Shown one piece after another: positions 52,430 to 60,254 of a DNA stretch of 64,000 nt. Source of the DNA: a bacterium (GTDB taxonomy: Bacteria > Auribacterota > Auribacteria > Auribacterales > Auribacteraceae); the NCBI GenBank assembly GCA_024233545.1, contig JACKPL010000009.1:1-64000 (forward strand), given 5' to 3'. The number at the start of each line of letters is the position of its first letter. Within the stretch, counting starts at the first letter, position 1. The notes under the pieces were generated by a model. It was not told the DNA's origin and ran no database searches. It worked only from the letters and a program-made list of their open reading frames with translations. The translations under genes and the position numbers were made by a program.

Positions 52430-54031
52430 ATGGCTAAACATGAAATCATACCGGTTAAAGTACGACGCTGGAAAGAATCGGACATTCCCGCAATTGTGGA
52501 ATGCCAACGGGCTTGTTATCCGGATTTTGCGTTGGCAGACCTTTGCGACGAACGGAATTACCTGCTCCAGCTGAACATGTTCCCCGAAGGACAGTTTCTC
52601 GCGGAAATTCAAGGGCGCGTAGTAGGTTACACTACAACCCTCATTGTCACACTGGAAGAAGACACCTATTATAGTTACGCGGAAATTACCGGAACCGGAA
52701 CGTTTTCCACACATAATCCGTTTGGCGATACGCTCTATGGAGCGGACATCGCCGTCCTGCCCGAATTGCGCGGAAAAGGGATAGCCGGAAAACTCTATGC
52801 CGCGCGCAAGAAACTGCTTCACCGTCTTAACCTGAGAAGAATGGTGGCTGGCGGACGCATTCCGGGTTACTCGCAGTATGCAGGCAGGCTGACTGCCGAA
52901 GAATATGTCCGCAGTGTCATTCATTCGGAACTGACCGACCCGACTCTGACGCCTCAAATCCGGTCGGGATATCAGGTTAAGGGCGTCTATATGGATTACC
53001 TTTCCGATGAAAAAAGCCTGAATTACGCCACGTTTCTTGAATACATAAACCCGCATTTCGATGCGCTTCGCCATAAAATATCCGCGTCTCCGATCAAAGG
53101 GACGGTCAGGAAAATACGGGTCTGTGCAGTTCAATACCAGATGCGTACTTTGAAATCTAAAGATGACTTTGCACGGCAAGTCGAGTTCTTCGTCAACAGC
53201 GCCGACCTGTACGGATGCCACTTTCTGGTGTTTCCCGAACTGTTTACCGCTCAAATGTTCAGTTTGATGGACCCTGACATTTCGGGCACGGAAGCAATCA
53301 ACGCATTATGCGGTTTTTCCTCCGAGTATATTGAAATATTTCGGTATCATGCTCAGAAAACCGGTATGTTCATTATTGGCGGTTCGCATCCCGTGCGCGA
53401 TCCTGACAATAAGGTGCGCAACAGGGCGCATCTGTTTACGCCTCAAGGCGATGTTTTCACGCAAGACAAACTGCACGTCACTCCGGTTGAAGCAGAACAT
53501 TGGGGAATAACGCCCGGCGATGGACTGCGCATCTTCGACACGGGATTGGCACGCATTGCCATACAGGTGTGCTACGATATCGAGTTTCCCGAAGTGTCGC
53601 GGCTCCTGACTATGGCGGGGGTCGAGGTCATTTTCGTTCCATTCAGCACCGATGACCGCAAAGCGTACTGCAGGGTAAGGCATTGCGCTCAAGCACGGTC
53701 GGTGGAAAATTATATTTACACGGTGCTCTCCGGCAATATCGGCAACTTGCCGCAGGTCAGAAGTTTTCTGCTGAATTACGGGCAAGCGGCAATCTTGACG
53801 CCGTGCGATTATCCGTTCCCTAAAGACGGCGTACTGGCTGAAGCATCTCCATCGGACGAGACAGTGGTTATATCCGAACTGGATTTAGGGGATTTATCCA
53901 AACAGCGGGAAATAGGCAGTGTCCGCCCACTGCGCGACCGGCGGGTAGACATCTATGCGCTCAATTCAAGAATGCCCATAGAAACCGTAAAAACCTATGA
54001 AAAATTTCCCCTGCAGTCTCGGCACAGATAA
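52430..54031 (+). CDS. GNAT acetyltransferase - carbon-nitrogen hydrolase fusion
   Basis: 533 residues from ATG 52430 (AGGAAAC 7 bases upstream). Residues ~8-190 are a GNAT domain with the acetyl-CoA loop LPELRGKGIAGKLY (110-123). Residues ~228-510 are a nitrilase-superfamily amidase with the triad E270 (FPELF), K347 (DKLHV) and C381 (QVCYDIEFPE). The same fusion occurs in many bacteria, where its substrate is generally unknown. One plausible idea is that the two domains acylate and hydrolyse related amines. The gene is alone between two terminator-like regions. Confidence 0.9.
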   Translation: MAKHEIIPVKVRRWKESDIPAIVECQRACYPDFALADLCDERNYLLQLNMFPEGQFLAEIQGRVVGYTTTLIVTLEEDTYYSYAEITGTGTFSTHNPFGDTLYGADIAVLPELRGKGIAGKLYAARKKLLHRLNLRRMVAGGRIPGYSQYAGRLTAEEYVRSVIHSELTDPTLTPQIRSGYQVKGVYMDYLSDEKSLNYATFLEYINPHFDALRHKISASPIKGTVRKIRVCAVQYQMRTLKSKDDFARQVEFFVNSADLYGCHFLVFPELFTAQMFSLMDPDISGTEAINALCGFSSEYIEIFRYHAQKTGMFIIGGSHPVRDPDNKVRNRAHLFTPQGDVFTQDKLHVTPVEAEHWGITPGDGLRIFDTGLARIAIQVCYDIEFPEVSRLLTMAGVEVIFVPFSTDDRKAYCRVRHCAQARSVENYIYTVLSGNIGNLPQVRSFLLNYGQAAILTPCDYPFPKDGVLAEASPSDETVVISELDLGDLSKQREIGSVRPLRDRRVDIYALNSRMPIETVKTYEKFPLQSRHR

Positions 54032-54200
54032 CGGATATTAAATATGGGATGTGTCCCTTTATTTTTTTGTGATTTGCATTTTGGGATAGGTGTCGATAAA
54101 TTTTGGAACAGCATAGAAAACGATTGCGGTTTTCATCTTTACACGCTAACCCCTTATACGATATTATTTTCTGTATAGATAATGCAAAAAGGAAAAAACA

Positions 54201-55631
54201 GTGGCTTCCATCCATAAAACTCATGTGCCGCTTATTATTTTTACCGTCTGTATAATGATCTATGCATTCGGCGGTTTCTTGCCCGATGCTTATTCGCAAG
54301 TTGCCCTGCCGGAGAATGACACAACACGGAACACGGGATTAACCGTGCAACCGCTTGACAACGATTCATCTATCAGGCAAACGACGGTACTATCAGAAAA
54401 GGCACCGCCTCAAAAAGAGTCCGGCACAACCGAATCCGCGGAAAATCAGGAACAATTGCTCTCTGAACTTTCCGCCCGCCTCCTTAATAAACTTGATAAA
54501 GATGTCCTCACTATTGCATATAAAGGGCTGGAACAATCCCAGAAAAATATTGACAGGTCTATCAGTATTTTAAATTACGCTACAGGCACACTGGCAGTGA
54601 CTGCGACGCTTTTAGGGGTGATTGTTGCGCTTTTTGCAGTGTTTATTACAGTCGCCAGTTTATTTTCATACTTTAAATATAAAGATACTAGGGAACTTGA
54701 AAAACAAATAGAACAGAATGCCAAACAAACAGAACAGAATGTCATAGAAGCTAATAATAAGCTAAAGGAAGCTGAAAAACTAGTAGGTGAAATAGCAAAG
54801 CTTAAAACGCGCGCGGAAGATACTGTAAATTCATTGACAAAACTACCAGTAGAAAAACTTTTACCGGAAGAATCGAAACAGATGGCGAAAGAGCTTGAAG
54901 ACGCTGTAGAACGTTCCGCAATTATGGGAATTGAACAAAGCCCGGCACAGAAGGCATTCATTGAAGCAACAAAGCTCTATTATCAAGGAAACTATCAGGA
55001 CTCTCTAAAAGAATTCGAAAAGGTGATTAAGCTTAAACCTGATTTCCCTGATCCATGGCACAGCAAAGGAGTTGTGCTGGGTAAGCTCGGCAGATGTGAG
55101 GATGCGCTTAAAGAGTTCGATAAGGTACTGGAACTCAAACCTTACCTTTATGAGGCGTGGTATAACAAAGGAGTTACGCTGGATAGGCTCGGCAGATATG
55201 CTGATGCGCTCAATGCGTTCGATAAAGCGATTAGGCTCAAAACTGATTTCTATGAAGCATGGTACAACAAAGGAAATGCCTTGGATAAGCTTGGCAGTTA
55301 TGCGAATGCGCTCAATGCGTTCGATAAAGCGATCGGGCTTAAACCGGATTCCCCTGAGGCGTGGCACAACAAAGGATATGTGTTGAATAAGCTCGGCAAG
55401 CCTGATGATGCACTCGAGGCATTCGATAAAGCGATCGAACTTAAACCGGACGATCATGAGGCGTGGTTCAACAAAGCCTGCTCTTTTGCTTTGAAGAATG
55501 ATAAGAAGAACATGTTGTCGTGTTTGGCAAAAGCGATTGAGCTCGATCCGATATGTAAACAACATGCACAAGCTGGGTCTGCCTTCGAAACTTTCCGGGA
55601 CGATCCCGACTTTAAAAAATTAGTTGAGTGA
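54201..55631 (+). CDS. Membrane-anchored TPR protein
   Basis: 476 residues starting at GTG 54201, chosen because AAAAAGGAAAA precedes it by about 8 bases. A signal-like helix (10-27) is followed by a polar region, a transmembrane helix (129-157), a coiled coil (~160-210, KQIEQNAKQTEQNVIEANNK) and six TPR units (~247-450) that are very alike, for example EAWYNKGNALDKLGSYANAL and EAWHNKGYVLNKLGKPDDAL. The nucleotide repeat is a regular 102 bases, indicating recent expansion. It is a scaffold of unknown partner. Confidence 0.85.
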   Translation: MASIHKTHVPLIIFTVCIMIYAFGGFLPDAYSQVALPENDTTRNTGLTVQPLDNDSSIRQTTVLSEKAPPQKESGTTESAENQEQLLSELSARLLNKLDKDVLTIAYKGLEQSQKNIDRSISILNYATGTLAVTATLLGVIVALFAVFITVASLFSYFKYKDTRELEKQIEQNAKQTEQNVIEANNKLKEAEKLVGEIAKLKTRAEDTVNSLTKLPVEKLLPEESKQMAKELEDAVERSAIMGIEQSPAQKAFIEATKLYYQGNYQDSLKEFEKVIKLKPDFPDPWHSKGVVLGKLGRCEDALKEFDKVLELKPYLYEAWYNKGVTLDRLGRYADALNAFDKAIRLKTDFYEAWYNKGNALDKLGSYANALNAFDKAIGLKPDSPEAWHNKGYVLNKLGKPDDALEAFDKAIELKPDDHEAWFNKACSFALKNDKKNMLSCLAKAIELDPICKQHAQAGSAFETFRDDPDFKKLVE

Positions 55632-55800
55632 TTTGTCTTTAGTACCAATACAAGAAAACCTCTCTCCGCAGAAACCGGCGCAGAAAAACATCGTCAAAAA
55701 TTTTCTTCCCTAGTATGGCACGTTTCGGTATAATGCGTTTCATTTCGGATAATTTCCGCTAATTTTACCGATGCGCTCCGAGTATGTGTGGGGGGACAAA

Positions 55801-55840
55801 CACTACTGAGTTAGGCGGCGGAACAGTGTGTTCAGTAGTG
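55801..55840 (+). promoter_or_regulatory. Hairpin in the leader of the GT39 gene
   Basis: CACTACTGA (55801-55809) pairs with TCAGTAGTG (55832-55840) around a 22-base GC-rich loop, 30 bases before the start codon. A regulatory RNA structure or a binding site is possible; it matches no riboswitch I know. Confidence 0.35.
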
Positions 55841-55869
55841 GTTAAATCCCATAAAAAAGGGCGTTTTCT

Positions 55870-57555
55870 ATGTTCAATCCCGAAAAAAATGCCGTTGCGG
55901 CAGTGTTGGTAATCCTTGTCGTTGCCGGATTTTTCTTTTTTTACAAGCTCGGCGAACGGAGCCTCTACAACCCGGACGAAGGGCGTTACGCAGAAGTGGC
56001 GCGCGAAATGGTTCTGCGCAACGATTGGGTTGAGCCGCGCCTGTTCAACGTCGATTACCTCGCCAAACCGATTTTGTTTTATTGGCTGACTATGGTATCG
56101 TTCAAACTGTTCGGGTTTACCGAGTTCGCCGCGCGCCTTATGCCGGTGCTGTTCGGGTTGATGGGTATCCTCGCTACGTTTTTCTTTGTGAAACGAACTG
56201 CCGGTTTGCGCCCTGCGTTTTTTACCGCGCTCATTCTCGCATCGAGTTTCTGGTACATGCAGGTATCGCGGTTTATGCTGATCGACATTGTCTTTGCGTT
56301 TTTCATCTTTTCCGCGTTGTATGCGTATTATATCGCCGTATCACACCGCGGGCACAAGGGATTCTTTTACCTCGTTTTTTACGTGTGCCTCGGATTCGCG
56401 TTTTTGGCAAAAGGTTTTGCGTGTTTTATCTTGACCGGTTTTCCGATCGGACTGTATTTGGTGCTTGGCGCAAAAGTGAAACATCCGTCGCTGAAACGGT
56501 ACCATATAGCCGGCATCCTGATTTTTCTTGCGATAATCAGCACATGGCTGGTACGGATTACCATGAGAGAACCGGAGTTCCTTGAGTCGTTTGTCGTGCA
56601 CGACCACATCAAACGGTTCACCTCCGATGATTTTGAGCATCAACAGCCGTGGTTCTTTTTTCTGCTTCTCATGCCGGTATTTTGCATACCGTGGACATTT
56701 TTCCTGATACCAATCAAGAATGCATTCAGTTTTCAGCCGAACAACCGGAGGGATTTGAATCTTTTTCTGCTGTGCACCGGCTTAGGAATCCTCTTTTTCT
56801 TCTCGGTTTCGCAGACAAAACTTGCCACATACTGTATGCCGGCGTTTCCTTTTCTCTGTATTCTGCTGGGATGCGGGTGGGATACGTTGTGCGCACGGAA
56901 TCAGCTTGACAAAAAGGCTTATCTCTCAACATTTTACGGAATAGCCTTGACTATGCTCTGCGGTATCGGCGCGGTGGCGGCGGTTCTGTTTTTCGAGCGG
57001 GCATACAGCGAGCATTACCCAATCAGCCGTCAGCTGGCGATCGGAGGGTGCATTATCAGTACCGGTTCCATCGTCTGTTTCCTGTTGCTGAAACGCCGGC
57101 ATTTGCGCGGGGTGTTTTACGTGCTGATTTGCGCCATGTTATTGATTTCAATTCAAGTTCATGCCGCATTAACGGTAATTGTAGATAAAAACTATTCTTC
57201 CGAACAACTTGTGCACGAATTTAAGAAAATGCTCAATGACAATGATATAATTTATATCTACGGTAATCCGAACAAGTTTTACGATCTGCCGTTTTATCTC
57301 GAACGGGAAGTTTCACTCATCGACCTGCTCGGAGAACTTAAACCAACGGACATCATCGATCAGTACGAACAAGATGAAACGATTTCATATATAACAAAAA
57401 AGGAATTCATCGAACACGCCAAAGCACAAGAACCGTTCTACTGCGTCACCCGCACAAAAGAATACCGCAAGTTCACCCCTGAATTCCAAGCGCTTTTTGC
57501 AGTGGTTTACGAAAAGAACGGCAAACTCATTCTCAAATGCGGCAGTCAAATATAA
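55870..57555 (+). CDS. GT39/ArnT-like membrane glycosyltransferase
   Basis: 561 residues, about twelve hydrophobic helices and a ~120-residue soluble C-terminal domain. YNPDEGRYAEVAREM (33-47) has the catalytic-type acidic residues D36/E37, and VDYLAKPILFYWLTM is the second conserved block of the ArnT branch of GT-C transferases, which move sugars from polyprenyl phosphate to lipid A or other acceptors at the periplasmic face. The nearby DPM1-like GT2 could make the donor, but linkage is distant. Acceptor unknown. Confidence 0.85.
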   Translation: MFNPEKNAVAAVLVILVVAGFFFFYKLGERSLYNPDEGRYAEVAREMVLRNDWVEPRLFNVDYLAKPILFYWLTMVSFKLFGFTEFAARLMPVLFGLMGILATFFFVKRTAGLRPAFFTALILASSFWYMQVSRFMLIDIVFAFFIFSALYAYYIAVSHRGHKGFFYLVFYVCLGFAFLAKGFACFILTGFPIGLYLVLGAKVKHPSLKRYHIAGILIFLAIISTWLVRITMREPEFLESFVVHDHIKRFTSDDFEHQQPWFFFLLLMPVFCIPWTFFLIPIKNAFSFQPNNRRDLNLFLLCTGLGILFFFSVSQTKLATYCMPAFPFLCILLGCGWDTLCARNQLDKKAYLSTFYGIALTMLCGIGAVAAVLFFERAYSEHYPISRQLAIGGCIISTGSIVCFLLLKRRHLRGVFYVLICAMLLISIQVHAALTVIVDKNYSSEQLVHEFKKMLNDNDIIYIYGNPNKFYDLPFYLEREVSLIDLLGELKPTDIIDQYEQDETISYITKKEFIEHAKAQEPFYCVTRTKEYRKFTPEFQALFAVVYEKNGKLILKCGSQI

Positions 57556-57730
57556 GCGTAAAAATTTTTACTGGTATAAAGAGAATGCTTGATTTTTAAA
57601 ACATTTTCTGCGATTATCGTACCGTGTTTTCTCTATTTACGGTTTAAGATCATACTTTCGCTCTGCTGTACATTCAGTTCATATTCCATAAAAAATACGC
57701 AAAAATGCAACTCAAAAAGGAGGAAAAAAT

Positions 57731-57898
57731 ATGAAGGGCATTTTGAGTCTTGTAATTTTAATACTCGATATTTTGGCAATTATCGATTGTATCAAGAGCA
57801 GTTTGAGTACTGGCAAGAAAGTATTATGGATAATTCTTATTCTGATACTGCCGGTAGTCGGGTTGATTCTCTACTATCTGGTTGGCAAAAAGTCGTAA
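57731..57898 (+). CDS. 55-residue PLDc_N-type membrane microprotein
   Basis: ATG at 57731 with AAAAAGGAGG 7 bases upstream; TAA at 57896-57898. The product MKGILSLVILILDILAI and onward has two hydrophobic helices separated by DCIKSSLSTGKKVLW and ends LILYYLVGKKS. This two-helix layout, with a lysine-tryptophan turn and a Y-x-x-x-G-K/R end, matches the phospholipase D/nuclease N-terminal (PLDc_N) type found as stand-alone small proteins. It is followed 47 bases later by a lipoprotein gene with its own strong ribosome binding site; they are probably co-transcribed. Confidence 0.8.
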   Translation: MKGILSLVILILDILAIIDCIKSSLSTGKKVLWIILILILPVVGLILYYLVGKKS

Positions 57899-57945
57899 TT
57901 TTTATATTGCGCTATACATTTTATTTATAATTAAGGAGACGTTCG

Positions 57946-58827
57946 ATGAATAGGCACGTTATTTACTCTCTTGCCACAATAGTGATGTGCGGTTGCGTCT
58001 TGTCGGGATGCGGAAAAAAAGAAGACGGGCAAGCCAAGCCGGAGACAGCATCTCAAACGGAACAGAAACAACCGAAAAACCTTTCGGAATCACTGGACAC
58101 ATTCGTTAAGGATGTTGAGAAAGCCGCGGCGGATTTGACACAAACAGCGGTAGACTCTGTCGATACAGAGCGCATCGGCAAAGCGGTCGGCGAATCCGTC
58201 GATTCATTGAAAGAATCGTTGCGCACCGCCGCAGAATCGGTGGATACTCAGAAAGTTGAAGGAACAGTTGCATCTCAACTCAATGAAATAACAAAATCAG
58301 CCGAAGAAACCGAAGCCGCATTGCTTGCCGCATTGCACAATTCCGTTGAAGACTCCGTTGATTTTCCGGAAATTGTAACCGGCAACGTCAATGAATATGG
58401 TGTTATTGAACAAGTTGAGCAGGTGGCGCAAGCAGAAAATATCGAGGAACCAGCCCTGCCGGTACAAGCACCTGCATTGCCCGCTCTCGAAAATGAAACG
58501 GCAGAACAGGCAACCGAAGAAGACGCAACAGACCAGCATGATGCGGACGATTTTGAATTTCTCGACGAACAGGCGGAATCGAGCATAGAAGCGATTGAAA
58601 ACGCACAGCTTCTGCCGTCGGTTGATGATCAAGTTGATTATCTAAACGAACAAGCTGAAATGTTTTACGAAGCTAAAAAATTCAAAGAAGCCGTTGATAT
58701 CCTCAATCATATTCTTGCCAACCTTGACCCGGATTCAGAAGAAGCGATCAATATGCTTCAGAAAGCGGCAGTCGGTTTAGGAAAACCGGCAGAACTCAAT
58801 AAAGTGATTGGTTCACCGGATAACTAA
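57946..58827 (+). CDS. Acidic helical lipoprotein
   Basis: 293 residues with lipobox LSGC (C22). The mature protein is rich in A, E, D, S and T, with an amphipathic repeat around VDTERIGKAVGESVDSL and SVDTQKVEGTVASQLNEI, a low-complexity acidic middle, and a TPR-like end (QAEMFYEAKKFKEAVDILNHIL). AAGGAGA lies 9 bases upstream. It probably forms an envelope spacer or scaffold. No family was recognised. It is followed by a clear terminator. Confidence 0.7.
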   Translation: MNRHVIYSLATIVMCGCVLSGCGKKEDGQAKPETASQTEQKQPKNLSESLDTFVKDVEKAAADLTQTAVDSVDTERIGKAVGESVDSLKESLRTAAESVDTQKVEGTVASQLNEITKSAEETEAALLAALHNSVEDSVDFPEIVTGNVNEYGVIEQVEQVAQAENIEEPALPVQAPALPALENETAEQATEEDATDQHDADDFEFLDEQAESSIEAIENAQLLPSVDDQVDYLNEQAEMFYEAKKFKEAVDILNHILANLDPDSEEAINMLQKAAVGLGKPAELNKVIGSPDN

Positions 58828-58847
58828 AGAGAACTTTTTCTTACTGG

Positions 58848-58878
58848 AAAAGGGCAGTACGATATATACTGCCCTTTT
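58848..58878 (+). terminator. Rho-independent terminator
   Basis: AAAAGGGCAGTA (58848-58859) pairs with TACTGCCCTTTT (58867-58878), followed by another T; 20 bases after the lipoprotein stop codon. Confidence 0.9.
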
Positions 58879-58920
58879 TGTGTCAATACGCCGATAGAAA
58901 ATCCAATTGCCAAGCGGGGG

Positions 58921-58938
58921 CTGATTGTATACAATCAG
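58921..58938. promoter_or_regulatory. 18-bp perfect palindrome, operator-like
   Basis: CTGATTGTATACAATCAG is fully symmetrical and ends 33 bases before the start of the next gene. Its core GTATAC fits the TNGTNNNACNA pattern bound by FadR-type GntR regulators, so it may be a repressor site. No regulator gene is nearby. Confidence 0.5.
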
Positions 58939-58971
58939 TCAATACTAACCTAATTCTTCAGGAGAAAAACA

Positions 58972-59304
58972 ATGGGATTATGGTCGAAAGGAAATACGCG
59001 GCGAATGGAAATTGTATCGATTGAGCCGTTGTCGGTTTTTTCGGTATATACAGCAGTATTTATTGTGCTCTCTATTCCGGCACTGCTGATCCTTGACGCG
59101 CTGGGAAAAATACGTCTTAGCAAATATGTATCTTTTATTCCCGATGAAGGTTTTTTCGCCGCATTCGATAACCCGTTCACCATTGCACTGCTTGCGGGTA
59201 TTGCGGCAGGGTTGGTATTGGGAATGTTGGCACTTATTTTTGCTCTGATATACAATTGTTTTGCATCGGTTATGGGCGGAGTTAAAATAGATATACGCGA
59301 CTAG
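58972..59304 (+). CDS. Small two-helix membrane protein, DUF3566-like
   Basis: 110 residues with CAGGAG 8 bases upstream. RMEIVSIEPLSVFSVYTAVF leads into the first helix (VFIVLSIPALLILDAL), and the second is ALLAGIAAGLVLGMLALIFALIYN, ending GGVKIDI. The layout of a short N-terminal strand before helix 1 and the final YN-x(6)-GGVxI resembles small DUF3566-like membrane proteins. Function unknown. The 18-bp palindrome upstream suggests regulation by a dimeric repressor. Confidence 0.65.
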   Translation: MGLWSKGNTRRMEIVSIEPLSVFSVYTAVFIVLSIPALLILDALGKIRLSKYVSFIPDEGFFAAFDNPFTIALLAGIAAGLVLGMLALIFALIYNCFASVMGGVKIDIRD

Positions 59305-59408
59305 CCGGAACGGCATGCACTGCGATGGATTCCTATCGGTGCCAGTACGAATTAAGGAACTGTAAACAGAGCATGAAAATGTTCTTTATCATATATGGTT
59401 TGATCTGG

Positions 59409-59437
59409 TTGACGAATCGGCTATAACCTGTTATAGT
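59409..59437 (+). promoter_or_regulatory. Predicted promoter of tRNA-Ser(GGA)
   Basis: TTGACG (59409-59414) and TATAGT (59432-59437) with exactly 17 bases between, about 60 bases before the tRNA. Confidence 0.65.
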
Positions 59438-59496
59438 ACCATATCTTGTCAATAAATGCCGCGCAAACGGCTTTACGCGGGGCACACCACTTCTGC

Positions 59497-59588
59497 GGAG
59501 AGATGTCCGAGCTGGCCTAAGGAGCACGACTGGAAATCGTGTAAACGTCAAAAGCGTTTCGAGGGTTCGAATCCCTCTCTCTCCGCCA
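59497..59588 (+). tRNA. tRNA-Ser (anticodon GGA)
   Basis: Acceptor GGAGAGA pairs with TCTCTCC; loop CTGGAAA gives GGA; variable arm AACGTCAAAAGCGTT; T arm GAGGGTTCGAATCCCTC; CCA encoded at 59586-59588. Its 3' end and trailer are identical to those of tRNA-Ser(CGA), and an integrase remnant lies 118 bases downstream. Confidence 0.95.
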
Positions 59589-59595
59589 TTCTTTT
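59583..59595 (+). repeat. Direct repeat, copy 3 (tRNA-Ser(GGA) 3' end)
   Basis: Third copy of CCGCCATTCTTTT in the window, spanning the tRNA end and trailer. It is either a conserved trailer or an attachment core shared with the bla islet. Confidence 0.5.
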
Positions 59596-59705
59596 TACAC
59601 CTTTTCTAAATCCCAAATTTACAATATCCTTGTAAATGCACTATGATCTTTAAAATGGTTAGTGCCCAAATTATGCCCATCTTTTAAATGATGATGTGAT
59701 GAATT

Positions 59706-59993
59706 ATGGCTAACTTAAGAAAGAAAAACAATATCTACTTTATTGCCCGCCGTGTGAGCGTTAAGCGATATAGAACGAATGTCGGAAGATCAAAAAAACT
59801 AGCCGAACTAGCCTTAAAAGACACTGAAGTCAAGATTACGAAAAACGAGCTTGGACGATCTATTCACCCAATTCACTTTTTATTCTCAAATCAACCATTA
59901 CCCCATCATCACAAGGCTATAATACAACATTTCGAAGCATTTTTAGAAAGGCATAGGCATATAACAAATATATATCAGTTCAAAACATTCTGA
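59706..59993 (+). pseudogene. Tyrosine recombinase/integrase, N-terminal remnant
   Basis: MANLRKKNNIYFIARRVSVK, then SKKLAELALKDTEVKITKNELG, matches the arm-binding N-terminal domain of phage-type integrases (M-A-S-L-x-K-R-x-x-x-Y-Y-I...). Only ~95 residues remain and the catalytic R-H-R-Y domain is gone. Its stop codon TGA (59991-59993) is the first three bases of a MITE, so the gene was cut by that insertion. Position just after tRNA-Ser fits an integrated element. Confidence 0.65.
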
Positions 59994-60089
59994 CCTTCCT
60001 CCCCAAAACTGTGCCTCTTTGATGTGTTCTGTCGTTTTATCACGTATCCACTCTAATTTCAAGTGGCACAGTTTTGGGGAGGAAGGTCA
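59991..60089. mobile_element. 99-bp MITE with 25-bp terminal inverted repeats
   Basis: The first 25 bases (TGACCTTCCTCCCCAAAACT, then GTGCC) are the exact reverse complement of the last 25 (60065-60089). The 49-base centre codes for nothing. Ends are TG...CA, and the C-rich tips resemble those of IS3-family elements, which suggests a non-autonomous derivative. No clear target duplication was seen. Confidence 0.8.
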
Positions 60090-60254
60090 AGTGAAAGAAT
60101 CAGAAAAACTTGCATATTTACCCGATAATAATGATGTACAACTCAAACATCCTTAATGTATTGTATAGAGTATACCTCCTTATGTCTGAGGATTAAATTT
60201 CTACTTCGTTATGTACCTAATACATAAAACATTGAATTTTTTAGAGGATAGGCC

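Noticed and set aside
52391..53254. 287-residue frame opposite the GNAT-nitrilase gene
   Set aside because: Antisense shadow; the plus-strand frame has complete catalytic motifs.
57589..57930. 113-residue frame spanning the PLDc_N gene
   Set aside because: The frame at 57731 has a strong ribosome binding site and a recognisable two-helix protein; this one has neither.
60090..60155. Short frame ending before cas3 as a gene
   Set aside because: Only about 22 codons without a start signal; at most a remnant of the region cut by the MITE.
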